Shown: positions 14,901-29,100, numbered from the stretch's first letter. The stretch is 64,000 nucleotides of DNA from Petrosia ficiformis (GCA_947044365.1 OX345636.1:44269037-44333036), one strand, 5' to 3'. Numbers and translations: made by a program. The notes: generated by a model from the sequence alone, not told the origin.

Positions 14901-17900
14901 TCTTCACCTACTAATAGGTACATATATATCTGGTGTAGATACTCAGACTATATATGTATATAACTGGCTATGGGAAAACCAGGTTTATGGCTCACAATAT
15001 TTTTTTTAACGTTTGCATTTAAATGCTTACTATTTGATCATTTTCTACAGGAATTAAGACGACTACATTTTTTAAAAGCAACTATTTTTTTTCTTTTAAA
15101 TATCAAGTTTAGTCTGGTTCCTGTATAAATGACCAAATAATGATTTAAGTCAAAATTATCATAATCTTTAATCCTGATTTTCTCATAGCCATTCATATGC
15201 ATGTACATGTACACATGTACATGCGGAAGGTGTATGTTTGTTTGTATTACAGTAATATTGCCCATTTGACCATTTTGTATACATCTAATTAAATACTTCA
15301 TTTAGGGGAGGAGCTACCTTCCAATACAATATTTAGTTAGTTTGCAATGTGAAATTGCTGAACAAGTAAAAATTTACATTTGATGACAATTTGTTTACGT
15401 TATTGTTAAACAAACTTCCCTTTATCATGTTCAATCTGTATAGTGTATTGCAATGTACATGTACACATGTATGTGTATATACATACATGTATGTATATGT
15501 ACATGTATATGACTGGAATATCTTAAAATTATAATTATTACTGTGTAGTACATTGTAATTTTAATGATAACACATACACAGAAATATACATTGTACATAC
15601 ATGAATGTAAATGTACATATATATACATTTATATTCTTATATTATTTGTATTATGTGATTGCATCTTCATATAAGAAATCACAAAATAATGTTGTTATTT
15701 ATAATTATATGTTATAACAGACATTTATAGTAGATGTATAGCAATATTATTAGTAATCTGTGGTTTGTACAGTGGTGTACTGTTTTGATTGTAATGGTGT
15801 TCATGATGTTTCAACCAACAAACCAATTTTGTTTTAACCAATAGACCACTGTGCATGTTACAAAAGCTCTTTCTCAATTGCAATGTTCTCCATCTTTTGA
15901 CAGCAAACGGGGCAAACAAAACGACCCCACTACATGTTAGCACCAGCTACACTTGCAATTATGAACATTTGGAGAATAGTATTAGCTAGCTATTTGTCAA
16001 ATTGTCATTTGACGTACTTACTGTCGAGTTGTTTGATTCTTCATCGCCAGCTTTGACGACCTCATTCTAATTCCACATGGTTTTGCTCATGCGCAGTAGA
16101 TATTAATTATTCAGCACATGGGCGTTGATAATGGCAACACAAACCTCTCTCTTCGAGTTCTTTGGAGAATCTGGGCCTTCTTGTTCTGTGGATGACAGTC
16201 AAGACATAAGAGAACCTGAGTCTGAATATGAAATAAATGTAGAGAATGCCCAGATTCTCGTAAAAGGTCCAGGAGATCATTCTGCTAGTCCTGGCTAAAA
16301 ACATTTGTTTGGTTACAATACAATGAGTCTACTGAACATATGTACTGTACATTCAGCAGCCAAAGCCAATGGCAAACAGAATAAAGACTAAATTAAAGAA
16401 TCGTTTATAAGTATGTAGTGTTGAGATGGTACTTTACGTTTCAATTTAGGGACCACCTCTTCAACAGTTTAATTTTTTGAGAGCTTTGGAAATTTATAAA
16501 CATAAAGGATAACAAGATATTTAACAAATGATTGATTATATGATGTTCATTTCATACAAGTGTATTGAAAATTTTCTTTTAAATTGAGACTTCTATTATT
16601 GCTGTGACTCCTACTGTAGGTTGTAGGTAGTCAAACTGACTGGCTTTGATATTCCTACATACTATTCCATTTTTATGGCCCGTAGGGCCATCCCTATGAT
16701 TGCTTTCCCACGGGTTCGATGTATGTTTATATATATATTATATATATGTTTGTGTCACCTACGCGAGTATGGGTTGTATACGTAGTTAAGGAAGTTACAT
16801 CATTCCCGGGGGCTCGGTCAATTAATGGGCGTGGCGCGTAAAAGAACGCGCGATCAAGCTCTACACACCAGCAGAAAGAAAGCTGTTGAGCTTACGTAGA
16901 AACTGTAACTAATAGCTAGCTATTCTGCCTGAAATATATTGCTAAAGTTCTACAAGGTCCTTTGAAAGGTCAGGAGAGTAGATAATCAAAATAATAACTA
17001 TAATAAGCTGTTGTCTTTCATGCTTGATAAAGTCAGCCATGATTACTGAATTCTGGACACCACAAAGCAGTCATAAGGATACTTTTATCTTCACTTAAAT
17101 TTGTAAAGCAATCATAGGGATGTTTTTTTCTCTATATACACTTGTTTAAAATGCTTTTTTTATTATTCTTTATCTGTATATGATAACAGCCTTTGTGGAT
17201 ATGGTTCCTCATCATAGAATACATGTGTAGATAAACAATTATCAACTTACTCTTGTGAAGGTTTTAAGAGGCCATTTAAGATGTATTGTATTGAGGCCAT
17301 GTAACAGTATTGTCTATCATGTGATACAAAAGAGGTTATTCTTAACTAATAATTCTGTAAATTAGTTAGTGAATGTAATCATCATTTACATGTACCTATC
17401 TACATGTACAATGTATTATAATTAATATATTTATGAAGTATATTACAGTATACTAGTAATGCAATAGTTCATATACCTTCTTCTATATCATACCAAATGA
17501 AACAAACGATCACACAAAGACACTGTTTAGTTAGTCACATCTTATTGTTATAGATTCTTGGGAGTATGCTTTTATAACCATCCGTTTATGGGTGTGTTAA
17601 TTTTAACTACAATATGATCCATGTACATATTTACATACTAGTATAATTAAAGAAAGTGTACAATTTGACAACCCATTAGATTACTATTCCTGTGACTTGC
17701 TTTGTTTATTATGTAATGATAATTAATATCATGGTCTACTGAAACCAGTCTTATGACTTCAAAATTTTACAATCACAAAATTAATTTTATAATAATGAAT
17801 GAAAACATACATGTACATGTAATAACGAGCAAACTCTTTTTTATATTAACTTTAAAGAAGTTGAAAAGTATTACTTAGTACACACCACACAGGTAATTAC

Positions 17901-20143
17901 TTTATCAGTAACATATGGATCACATGGTAGACCAGTACCACATGTAGCTATAACATGATGGAATAAAGCACCATCAGTATTAGCATAACTACCAGGTACA
18001 GTTTCAGCATTCTTGTCCACACATTCATAAACTACATTGCTTTTTGAATCATAATATGGAGCCATCAGGTATCCCTCATATTCCTCAGTCCATGAGGAAT
18101 AACATGTTATTCTGGCTGGAATCATTAATTTTGATGCACGTTGGGAAGTATAACAAACAGCACATGGAACATTGTGACCATGTGATGTAAAAAGAGGACG
18201 TCGGTATTCTGCTCCGTACAATAATGAGTAATATTCAGGAAGTCCACTAACAAGGTACTGTGGTGTTGTAGGTAAACAAAGGTAGTTTGCTCCACCTCCT
18301 GAATGAGTGTAATGACTACCACCAGCTAAACCAGAATATACTAGTTCTGTTCCTGGAGTACCTGGACATGTAGTTCTTCCCCATCTTGTATATAAAGCTC
18401 CTCCGGATATTGGTCCAGGAGGTCCCTGTATTCCTTGTTCTCCAGGTGTTCCAGGTTCACCTGTATCTCCCTTCTCTCCATTGTTACCATCTCTACCAGC
18501 TGGTCCTGGTAAACCATCACGACCATCTCTACCTCTCAGGATTTCAATATAACGACTTGATATACAACAATCATTAGTAGTAGTATTTCTTGTAGATACA
18601 GTAGAGTCATGTTCAACAATATCATGATCACTACCTATTTAAATCATGAGAATAATAGTATCTCATTAAAACTGAATAAAATTCAAACTACAAGTGCATT
18701 TGCATGTATTTTAGTACATAATTTATCCCTTTTAATTGTTACATGTATTTTTTAGGCTAGCACATTTGATCGCACTTTGTTTTAACAGTTGGAGGGTATT
18801 GCTCATTTTGTTCTCCAACCAGTGAGGCATGTCTGTTTCGAATCTTAGCAAACATCCTAAAGCAAGTCATGCAAAATTCTCCCACCATGTGTGAGTGATG
18901 TCCAAGATTGCCATCAAATACTAAGATCACTTTAATTCAGATTGTACCCTAACCACAAGGGAACCCTAACCTAAATGAACCACATAATGATATTCATGAG
19001 ATATTGATGGCAATGTTGGACATAAATACCATGTGCATATATAGGAGCCAGAATAAACATTTTGATGCTATAAACAATAATATAACTGAGAAATATTATC
19101 GAAAATCCTTCCTTATGATTAACAATCAATGAATATCATTAATAACCTTATTGCTATTGCTTTGCATACTTACTCAACCACCATCGTAATTATCTAACTT
19201 AATTAATGTTGCTCATTTAAAATCCAAAACCTGTCTTACACAATTAGTACTAATGTATTTTGTTACCTTTTATAACAGCACCTTCACAATAGTTCCATTC
19301 CATTATAACAAGTACCACTATAACTAGAAGAATCTTCATTTTGTATCTTTTGTAGCAATTCACTTATCCTTGGGCTATGGATTTCAGCAGTAGATAGCTT
19401 ATAGTAACTTTTTGATAATTCCTGTGATCTATTTATACTGTAGTAAACTACTGCTAAACTAATAGTGACGTTGTATCAAAATAGTCTAAGTGGGATGGTA
19501 CCAGACATGGGGGCAATGTAATATATTACTTTTGCTATTACCTTACAAATCAGTATATTACTATTACTAATACTTGCTAAATCAATGTACTATTACTATT
19601 ACCTTAAAAATCAATAGAAGACACAAGTATAGTGTATTCTAATATTAATATTATTGTGTGGGTGTATCAATAATTAATATATAAAATTATACATAATTAT
19701 AAACATGATTACCTTCAATATTTATCACTATTGTCACAATTGTCACCACTCTTACAGTATTCAGTATCGTCACATTAGTCACTACTATCACGTTAGTCAA
19801 TATAGTCACATTAGTCACTAGTGTGAAATTGTCACTACTGTCATTAATTACCATTGCCAGAATAGATGTACAAAGAAGCAGAATAACATTTTAATTAATC
19901 ATTTTAGGTTTCCTAACCTTCTTTGTGTCATAAGGTTAATAATACATAATTATACTGTAACTCAATATCTTATATGTACTTTAATGTTATAAAGTTGATA
20001 CATTGTCTGTCTGTCTCTCTCTCTCTCTTTGTCTCTCTCTCTGTCTCTGTCTCTCTTTGCCTCCGTCTCTCTTTGCCTCTGTCTCTCCCTCTGTCTCTCC
20101 CTATGTCTTTCTCCTTCTTTGTCTGTCTTTCTCTTTCTCTGTC

Positions 20144-20180
<37 letters not shown>

Positions 20181-23100
20181 TTCTTTTTGTCTTTCTCTTA
20201 GTTGGTATTTAATAGGACAGTTTCATTAAAAGAAGACTCTGGAAAAAAATAATTCTAAATTTCAGAATTTAAATTGAATCATGATAATAGTGACTAATGT
20301 GACAATAGTGAGTACCGTAAGAGTAGTGACAATTGTGACAGTAGTGATAAATATTGAAGGTAATGATATGTTTATAATTATGTATAATTGCCGAGCACCT
20401 TAGTGCGAGGCAACTAATCTGGGAGTGTAGTGAAATCTCAACCTTAGTTTGTAAACATACATGTATACATGTATATGTTATAACACCCTGTGAGGTAACC
20501 CCCTAAACTTTGATCAACACAAACATCTCTACCAACATCAATGGCATTTAGACTATCAGTCACAAAACCAGATCCCTCATCAATTACTGGTACTCCTATT
20601 ATAAAGAAAGATCAAACTTATAAATAAGTGAAAAACATAAAATAATAGACTAGCTATCTGTCTGTTTGTTGGCTGGGCTATCTTCATATTGATCCTATAA
20701 CCCATCCAATCCAATATTATATATACATTCTAGTTTCTTATTCTTTCAATGAAAATCTCAATAATTATGAGTATCATAAAAGCAATTATCATGTTAGTCA
20801 CTATTGTCACATTAGTCACTACTATCACGTTAGTCAATAGCTATTGTCACTTTAGTCACTAGTGTGACATTGTCACCACTGTCACAGTAGTCACATTAGT
20901 TACCATTGTCAGAATAGTGACTACTATCACTACTGTCACATTAGTCACTACTGTCATAGTAGTCACTACTGTCACATTAGTCTGTCATAGTAGTCACTAG
21001 CATAAACATTAGCCATTATTTTCACATTAGTCACAACAGTCACTTTAGTCACCATAATCACCATAATCATGATAGTAATAATATCACTATTATCATTATA
21101 GACACTACTGTCACAACTTTCATAGTAGTCACTACTGTCACTATAGTCACTACTGTCACAATAGTCACTACTGTCACAATAGTGACTATAGTCCAAATAG
21201 GAACATAATAGTGACTACACTACAAAAATAAAATTGTTTAAATAACTAATTTATTGGTTAGTACAGTTGGAGGAATAGTGGAAATTGTAATTTAATTGGT
21301 CATGTAGGTTATTATGACTGCATGGTGACATACATGTACTATAATTCAATAATTGTAATTCCACTTATCCTTATACTGTCTATTAGATGTACAAAGAAGC
21401 AGAATAACATTTTAATTAATCATTTTAGGTTTCCAAACCTTCTTTGTGCATCTAATATAAGATATTTGGACATGATAATTGATTATAGTACAAATACGTA
21501 TATGTTATCATCCAGTCATAACAACCTGTATGACTAATTAAGTTATAATTTACATCCTTGCAACTATACTAACCAATACATTTGTTATTTTAACAATTCT
21601 ATTTGTGCAGTGTACTGTCACACAAGTCAATACGGTCACAATAGTCACTAATGTCATTGCTGTCAACCTAGTGTCTACTACCATCACAACAATGAACCAT
21701 GCAAAGGTTCTTCATGAGATTCATCAACACATTGTGTAGAGGGTCGTCCTTACAATGGGTATTTTTGATCACTATATATTACTATCATGACTATAGTGAC
21801 TATTGTGACAATAGTGATGTTAGTGGGTATACTACTATTACTAGTACTCTCATGACTATAGTGACTATTGTGACTGTAGTGGCAGTAGTGATTATTGGGA
21901 CAATGGTGACTAATGTAACTACTGTGACAGTAGGGACTATTGTGAGAGAAAGGATAATTGTGACAGTAGTGAAAGGTATTTAGATGTATAATTTTATATA
22001 TTATTGGTATACCCACACTATAATAGTATTAATATATATTAGGATACACTTTACTTGTGCCTTCTACCAATATGAGTATATTACTATTACCTTAAAAATC
22101 AGTATATTCATGGTTGAAGTGACAAAGAAATTAAAATCAAAGATTTTCCAATATATGGTACAATAATGTGTAATATTAATTTATTAATAAATATAATTAT
22201 TGTGTAATGTTAGGTTATATTTCAAAGAAAACAAATACATTTTAATTATTTATATATATATATATATAATACATGTACATATAAAACATATATATAATTA
22301 CACAATGTATATATATGTATAGGTTTTACATCGAGGTAAAGGTCTCTACTAGATTTATCAAACCGAGGGCCGAAGGCACGAGGTTTGATAAATGTAGTAG
22401 AGACACAGTGGAGATCACTGTTCAGCTGCCGAAGCCTATGGCATGAGAGCTTTTAGGGCTATAACAGCCAGCTTTGCAAGAATGGAGAATTTGCCTGAAT
22501 TAGTTCAATACCATGTGAAAGTGGATTCAGTGCAGCAAATAGAATAAAGACTAAATTAAGGAATCGTTTACAAGTATGTAGTGTTGAGATGTTACTTTCA
22601 GTTTAATTTCAACAGTTTAATTATTTGAGAAGTTTGGAAATTTATAAACATAAATGACAACACAGGGTATTTAACAAATGATTGATTATATGACGTTCAT
22701 TTTATAATTCACAAGTTTTTTTAAATTTTGTTTTTAATCGAGACTTCTAATATTATTGCTGTGACTCCTACTGTAGGCTGTAGGTAGTCAAATTGAATAG
22801 CTAATTCACTGATTTGGAGGGCTTTGTCATGCTCAGAATCAATCATGTCCAGAAATGGCTTGACATGGGCAATTTTTGTCAGTAATTTTTCCGTATATTA
22901 GCGGGAAAGTTTTGTGTGGCGTTCAATGGAGATTTTAAAATAGCAGGTTTTATCTCTTAACCAGTAAGGAAATTCCAAGATGTGCACCCTTTCACACGTA
23001 GGAGACATCTATATACTACATTACTAACACAATTTCTACTCCATTCATGCAGGTCTTCTTTATTCCTTTTGGCTATCTTTGAAAACGACATTTTTTAGAT

Positions 23101-26100
23101 TGCCTCCATTGAAAATGTATTAGCTAATAAAATTTTTCAAATTTTTGCTTTCTTGAAATGCATGTAAAAATTTTTTTATAAAGACATTTCAAGATGTGCA
23201 CCCTGGATGGCCTAGTCTAATATCTTAGCTTTCTTTTTAAATGGTGAAATACGGCATCACAAAGCCGGAATGGCAGTCCTTTTTTCCTTGAAAAGGGTCC
23301 AGTTCAGCAAATTTTTGTAATTTTAATTGACCACACCCACAACTAATTAAAATTTCAACAATGGATTGTGATTGTTTTACTGCTTTTAGTGCTGTGTAAA
23401 ATACTACTATATAGATGTCTTGATTGTTTAAATGAAGTACTTTAAACTTTAAGAATCCCTGTTTACTTGTTTGGAAGTAAAAATTTCTGACATTGGTTAT
23501 TTATTCGTATCACATATATATGCAGTGTTCTCCCTAGGCTCTTTTGGAGGAAGGGGCCTCACATCTTCTGCATCCAAATTCCTTTGATGTGGCAATGGGA
23601 GTGGCCTATATTCTTTGAAGACTCCAGGCCACACCCTCCCCCTACACCTTGATCATTTTCTAGGGAGAACACTGATATGTTTGTATATACATATCATGTT
23701 ACAGAATTAAATTCATTTATCTGTATATAATAGTATCATGGGAATGATGTGACACTGGTTATTTATTCCTGTTACTGTAGATACATTAGTACATTAGTAT
23801 ATTATACTGGTTAGTATCATTATATACATGTTTATGTACATTATGTATTATGTAATTCCATTTCATAAAGTACATAACTATATTATATTCTATCACGTGA
23901 TACTAAAGAGATAATTCATAGTTAATTATAATATGATAGTAAACATTACAAATGTAATCATTATTAACCTATCTATATCTGTATTATAATTAACATAATT
24001 ATAAAGTATAATATCAGAGAGTACGGTAGTACTCTCTATGTAGGGATGGCACGGAAAAAAAATGGCCGCCCATGCATTTCAATTGCAAGTGATGAGCTGA
24101 AATCTCTGGTAATATATACACATAAGTTTCTATACACACATGCCTGTTTATATCTAGTGTTTTTTATGACTACCAATACCTTCTAGATGGCCGAAGGTAG
24201 AGAACCGGCGAGTGGCAAAACTGGCAAAATCTTCATCATATTAATATTATTATTTTCCAGACAAATCATTTTTTTGTTTGTTGACCTATCACGATGATTC
24301 TAGCACCATTCCCGTCGCATTTATAGTAAAATTCTGGTCGTAAAGTATCGAGATGATATCTTCAGATACTATGAAAGAAGACAGTCTCAACGACTACAGA
24401 GATTTGATCTGGAATTGGACGCCATTTTCCTAAGTGGAATTTAATTACGCATGCGCATTTGTATACTCTTAACATGGATGTAAAACAAGGACGTCGGTAT
24501 TTTGCTCCATACAAGTATGAGTAAGCTGTAGGAAGTCCACTAACAAGGTACTGTGGTGATGTAGGTAAACAAAGGTAGTTTGCTCCACCTCCTGAATGAC
24601 TGTAGCGACTACCACCAGCTAAACCAGAATATACTAGTTCTGTTCCTGGAGTACCTGGACATGTAGTTCTCCCCCATCTTGTATATAGAGCTCCTCCTGA
24701 TATTGGTCCAGGAGGTCCCTGTATTCCTTGTTCTCCAGGTGTTCCAGGTTCACCTTTATCTCCTTTCTCTCCATTGTTACCATCTCTACCAGCTAGTCCT
24801 GTTAACCCATCACGACCATCTCTACCTCTCAGGATTTCAACATAACGACCTGATATACAACAATCATTAGTAGTAGTATTTCTTAGTAGTAGATACAGTA
24901 GAGTCAAGAGCACGTTCAACAATATCATGATCACTACCTATTTAAATCATGAGAATAATAATATCTGTATCAGAATAAAATTCAAACCAGATGTGCATTT
25001 GTATGTATATTAGTACATAACTTATTCCCTTTTAATTATTATATGTATATTTTTAGACTAGCACATTTGATCACACTTTGTTTTAATAGTTGGAGGGTAA
25101 ACTCAACATTATGAATATTCAATTTAGTGTAAACAAAATATATGATACACTATGATAGCTAGATTGTTATTGCTTTTAAAACTCATCTAACTTCTGTTGT
25201 TGTCCAACCACTGAGGCATATCTGTTTTGAATTTAGCAAGCATACTAAAGCAAGTTAATGCAAAATTCTCCCACCATGTGCATAGGAACCAGAATAAAAC
25301 ATTGTGATCTACTAAACGATAGTATAATCGAGAAATATTATCTTACAATTCAAATCTCTTTCCTTATGATGTACATGTACACGAATAACATCAATGAATA
25401 ACCACAATATATACATGTACATGTTGCTACTGCTTTGCATACATACTCAACTGCCATCTTAATTTCTGTGACCATGCTAACAAGTCAATGTTGCTCATAA
25501 CTATTAACACATTTTTAAATCTAAAACCTGTCTTGCAGGATTAATGCAAAAGTATTTTGTTACCTTTTATAACAGTTCCTTCACAATAGTTCCATGCTAT
25601 TATAACAAGTACCACTATAACTAGAAGAATCTTCATTTAGTATCTTTTGTAGCAATTCACCATCCTTGGGCTATGGATTTCAGCAGTAGATAGTTTATAG
25701 TCTTGTGTAAGTAACTTTTTGATAATTCCTGTGATCTATTTATACTGTAGTAAACTACTGCTAAACTAACAGTGAATTTGATATATATCAGAATTGTCTA
25801 AGTAGGATGGTGCATATATTATTAGTGTGATTATTGTCTCACAGTAAAAAATCAATGGGTCTTTTCAACATGTATTTGGGTCACAGTGTATTAGTTTTGT
25901 ATTATTCTTAATATGAAGTATGGCTTGAGCTATTCTCCTGCAAATGTAAACCATACAAGATAATTATTAGTATAATTTTCCTTTTTTTTTATCAGTTTCC
26001 CTCGTTATCAGTTTACTTAGCTATCACTTTTCCTTTGCAATCAGCTGCTTTCCCTCACTATGGATATTCCCTAGTCATAGCATTCCCCCAGTATCTGCTT

Positions 26101-29100
26101 TCCCTCACTATCGATATTCCCTAGTCATAGCCTAGAATCATAGAATTAATTTGTTTATTGATAAAATATTGATTGTTATCACATTCTATTTGTAATTAAC
26201 ATGTAACTGTAATTATGTATGTTCATTCAACGCATCTAAAATGAGAGAATGCATATACATGTAGGTGACCATCCATACAGAATGAGAAATGCCAAATGCA
26301 GCAAATGAATATTTTATAGAGGCTTTTAGTATGTCAATACTGACCACTTTTAGTTATAATTATAATATGCTTATATAGTTTCTTAACCCTTAGAGCACTG
26401 ATGTCACATATATGAAGCTCTCCAAATGCTTGTATTTGGCATCAGGCACAAGCCGATGAACGTGGCTAAAAAGTTGATGGTTTTTCGACCGCCCTTTGGC
26501 CTAAATAACGACTACGGGGGAAATTTTAAATGGGGGTGTCCCCCCCATTAATGCGGGGTTCGAAGGGGGCGCAGCCCCTTCGCTGCCCACGCAATTTGTG
26601 GTTTTTGTGACCTCACCCACGCGCTCTGGTGGGTACCTGAGGCATTTCCCTTGCTGTGAAACCTGAAATCGTGGGTGTAGCTGGTCCCAACATGCAGTGG
26701 GGTCATTTTGTTAGCCCCAGTTCCAGTCAAAAGAAGGAGAACACTGCATTTGATTTCATCCTACGAAGTGCTTGGGGACTTTCGAGTCCCGGTAAGCAAG
26801 TTGGTGAAAGTAGTACTTCATGTCGGAAAAGGAACCAAGTTTTAGGTAAAGAAAGTGAGCGGTGGCCAATTATATATGCAATAGAGTCGCCAACATTGGA
26901 AATGGGAAGAATTTTGAAAAACAGGCTTACTGCTCTAAGGGTTAATACTTTAGCTATAGTGTCATTAACTAAAACAAGATTTATAGAGAAAAAAGTATCC
27001 TTGTGACTGCTTTGTGGTGTCCAGCATTCAGTAATCATGGCTGACTTTATCATGCCTGAAACACATCAGCCTATTATAGTTGATTATCTACTCTCCTTAT
27101 CTTTTAAAGGACCTTGTAGAATTTCAGGAATATATTTCAGGTAAAATAGCTAGCTACTACTTCCAGTTTCTACACAAGCAAGTAAAGGTACAAGCAGCTA
27201 CTTCTCAAGTGTGCATTCAATTACGCACCACACCCATTAATTGATCAAGCGCCCCCCCCTTCCTTAATTATGTTTACAACGCATACTGGCGCAAGTGACA
27301 CAAAAATATAAACATACATCGAACCTGTGATAAAACAAGTACAGGCCATAACACTATTTCACTAATGTGTTTGTTGTTCAATACTTTTCACTGTCGTTTC
27401 TAAAACAAAATAATTATTGCATGTATTATCATAACGTAGGAAACACATTTTGTTTTTATAGCCTCCAGGGTTATCCCCATGATTGCTGTCTCACAGGTTC
27501 CAACTATGTAAACATGTATATACTTGTGTCACATGCATGTTGCATAAGTACTAAAGGAAGTTACGTTGGGTCTTAATCAATTGAAGGGCATGTCGCATAA
27601 ATGAACATGTGCTTGAGCTACCAGTACAGTCTAGTGAATCTAGTGAGTCACAATCATAGGGATATTAATTACTATGTAACTAGTTACAAATATCTTACAA
27701 CAAAATATTTTATGACCACAAAATTGTATTACAAATGCAAGAAAGGAAAACACATTTAATAACTGACATTTAATATCATGCAAACACTTTAAAATTTTAA
27801 TTCCTTGCTAACAAAAGCGTATTAGTTATATAGACCTTGATAACTGGGATTATTTATTTATTATTCTGTTTCACCAGTTAATAATATATATTATGATAAT
27901 ACCAACGTTTCGGCTATTTTATTCAATAGCCTTCATCAGGGTATAATGCAAAAAATACAAGCAACAGACAGTTTAAATAGGTTAGTTCTTACAATGATAG
28001 ACAGCATGATGGCTAGCTAGAGTGGTGTGATAATTAATTCTGACAATGACAGAAGACACAACGGCTATGATGAATGACATGACGGCTAGGTAAGATGGCG
28101 TGGCGAGTGGAGCTCAGTGGCTGACGTCACAGTTAACTTCGGTATGGCTGGGGTAGGTTTCCACTACCTTTTTTTCAATAGATTTGGAACCTGGTGGATA
28201 TACCATGACTCATGGATGCATCGCTGGATCCATCATTGATGTTGATGAAAAAGAGTAGCATCTTCCCAGGCTATGTGATGGTGAGAAGTCCAAGCATGGT
28301 CAGCTAGGGCACTGGAATTACAGTCACCTGTGATCACTGACTGTTGGTTTTTCTTGATCCTGCGGTTCAAAGTTCTGAGAGTTTGCCCGATGTAAGATTT
28401 TTCATATCCTTACAAAGAATTCTATAAACCACCCCGGACTTATGTGACGTGGGAATGGGATCCTTTGGGTGAGACAGAATTTGTCTGAGGGATCTGGTAG
28501 GAGTGAAGATGGTTTAAATACCAAGATCTTTGTGTAATGGAATTTATTCTGATAGTCCTTGTATATAGGGAACGATGGCAACAGTGGTTGGCTCTGGTTC
28601 ACTGTTAATGGTCTCCTGGGATTTCTCATTATAAAGTGTCTGGGATAACCATTCTCAATCAGGGACTGTACAACATGTTCCTCCTCCTCAGAATGTTCAA
28701 CTAAGGATGAAGATAACCTTTTCACTCAATGGAAAAATGTACATACAACAGAACTCTTGTGAGTGGTAGGATGGTGGGAGGTAAACTGTAAATACTGGTC
28801 CAGATGGGTATATACTGATATAGATACCAGACCATCACCATTTCGATGAACCATCACATCCAAGAATGGCAGATGGCGGTCAACCTCAACTTCAAAGGTG
28901 AACTTAATGGAGTCCACTACTGAGTTCAGATACAGATGAAATTTATGTATAGCAGTAAAGGGGTCATCTACATACTGTTTCCAAAAAAGGCGTTTAGTGT
29001 CAGAAAAACTATTGATAGCCCTCTGTTCTACCTCCTCTATCACCAAGTTAGCAACAACAACTGATACAGGTGAACCTATTGCTGTGCCATGAATCTGCTG

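Larger units (their letters stand above)
19730..21195. repeat. Degenerate 9-bp GTCAC repeat arrays
   Basis: Clusters of GTCACATTA / GTCACTACT-like nonamers occur at 19730-19860 and 20788-21195. The same motif in the opposite orientation occurs at about 20283-20352. They read as Val-Thr-Ile or Asp-Ser-Tyr strings in some frames, which are repeat artefacts and not genes. Confidence 0.75.

Noticed and set aside
14376..14950. CRISPR-like regular repeat array
   Set aside because: Units are directly contiguous 55-bp copies without distinct spacers, in a eukaryotic intron, and derive from the neighbouring exon end.
16675..16730. tRNA/SINE-like GGTTCGA box in the M1 repeats
   Set aside because: A B-box-like GGGTTCGA is present, but there is no A box at the right distance, no cloverleaf and no A-rich tail. 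The inverted ends indicate a MITE.
18386..18577. Plus-strand frames opposite the collagen exons (also 24679-24870, 30246-30513)
   Set aside because: They are antisense shadows of Gly-X-Y repeats. The Pro/Leu/Val periodicity follows from the collagen codons.
20003..20229. Three Ser/Leu/Cys-rich open frames
   Set aside because: They are translations of a TCTG/TC microsatellite in all three frames.
20972..22016. Frames rich in Asp-Ser-Tyr or Val-Thr-Ile
   Set aside because: They arise from the 9-bp GTCAC arrays and have no start context, splice signals or relatives.
26548..27053. Opposed frames of 60-116 residues
   Set aside because: They lie within the TTAA MITE and adjoining M1 copy. The same DNA at 5445-6015 has different stops, so neither is conserved coding.
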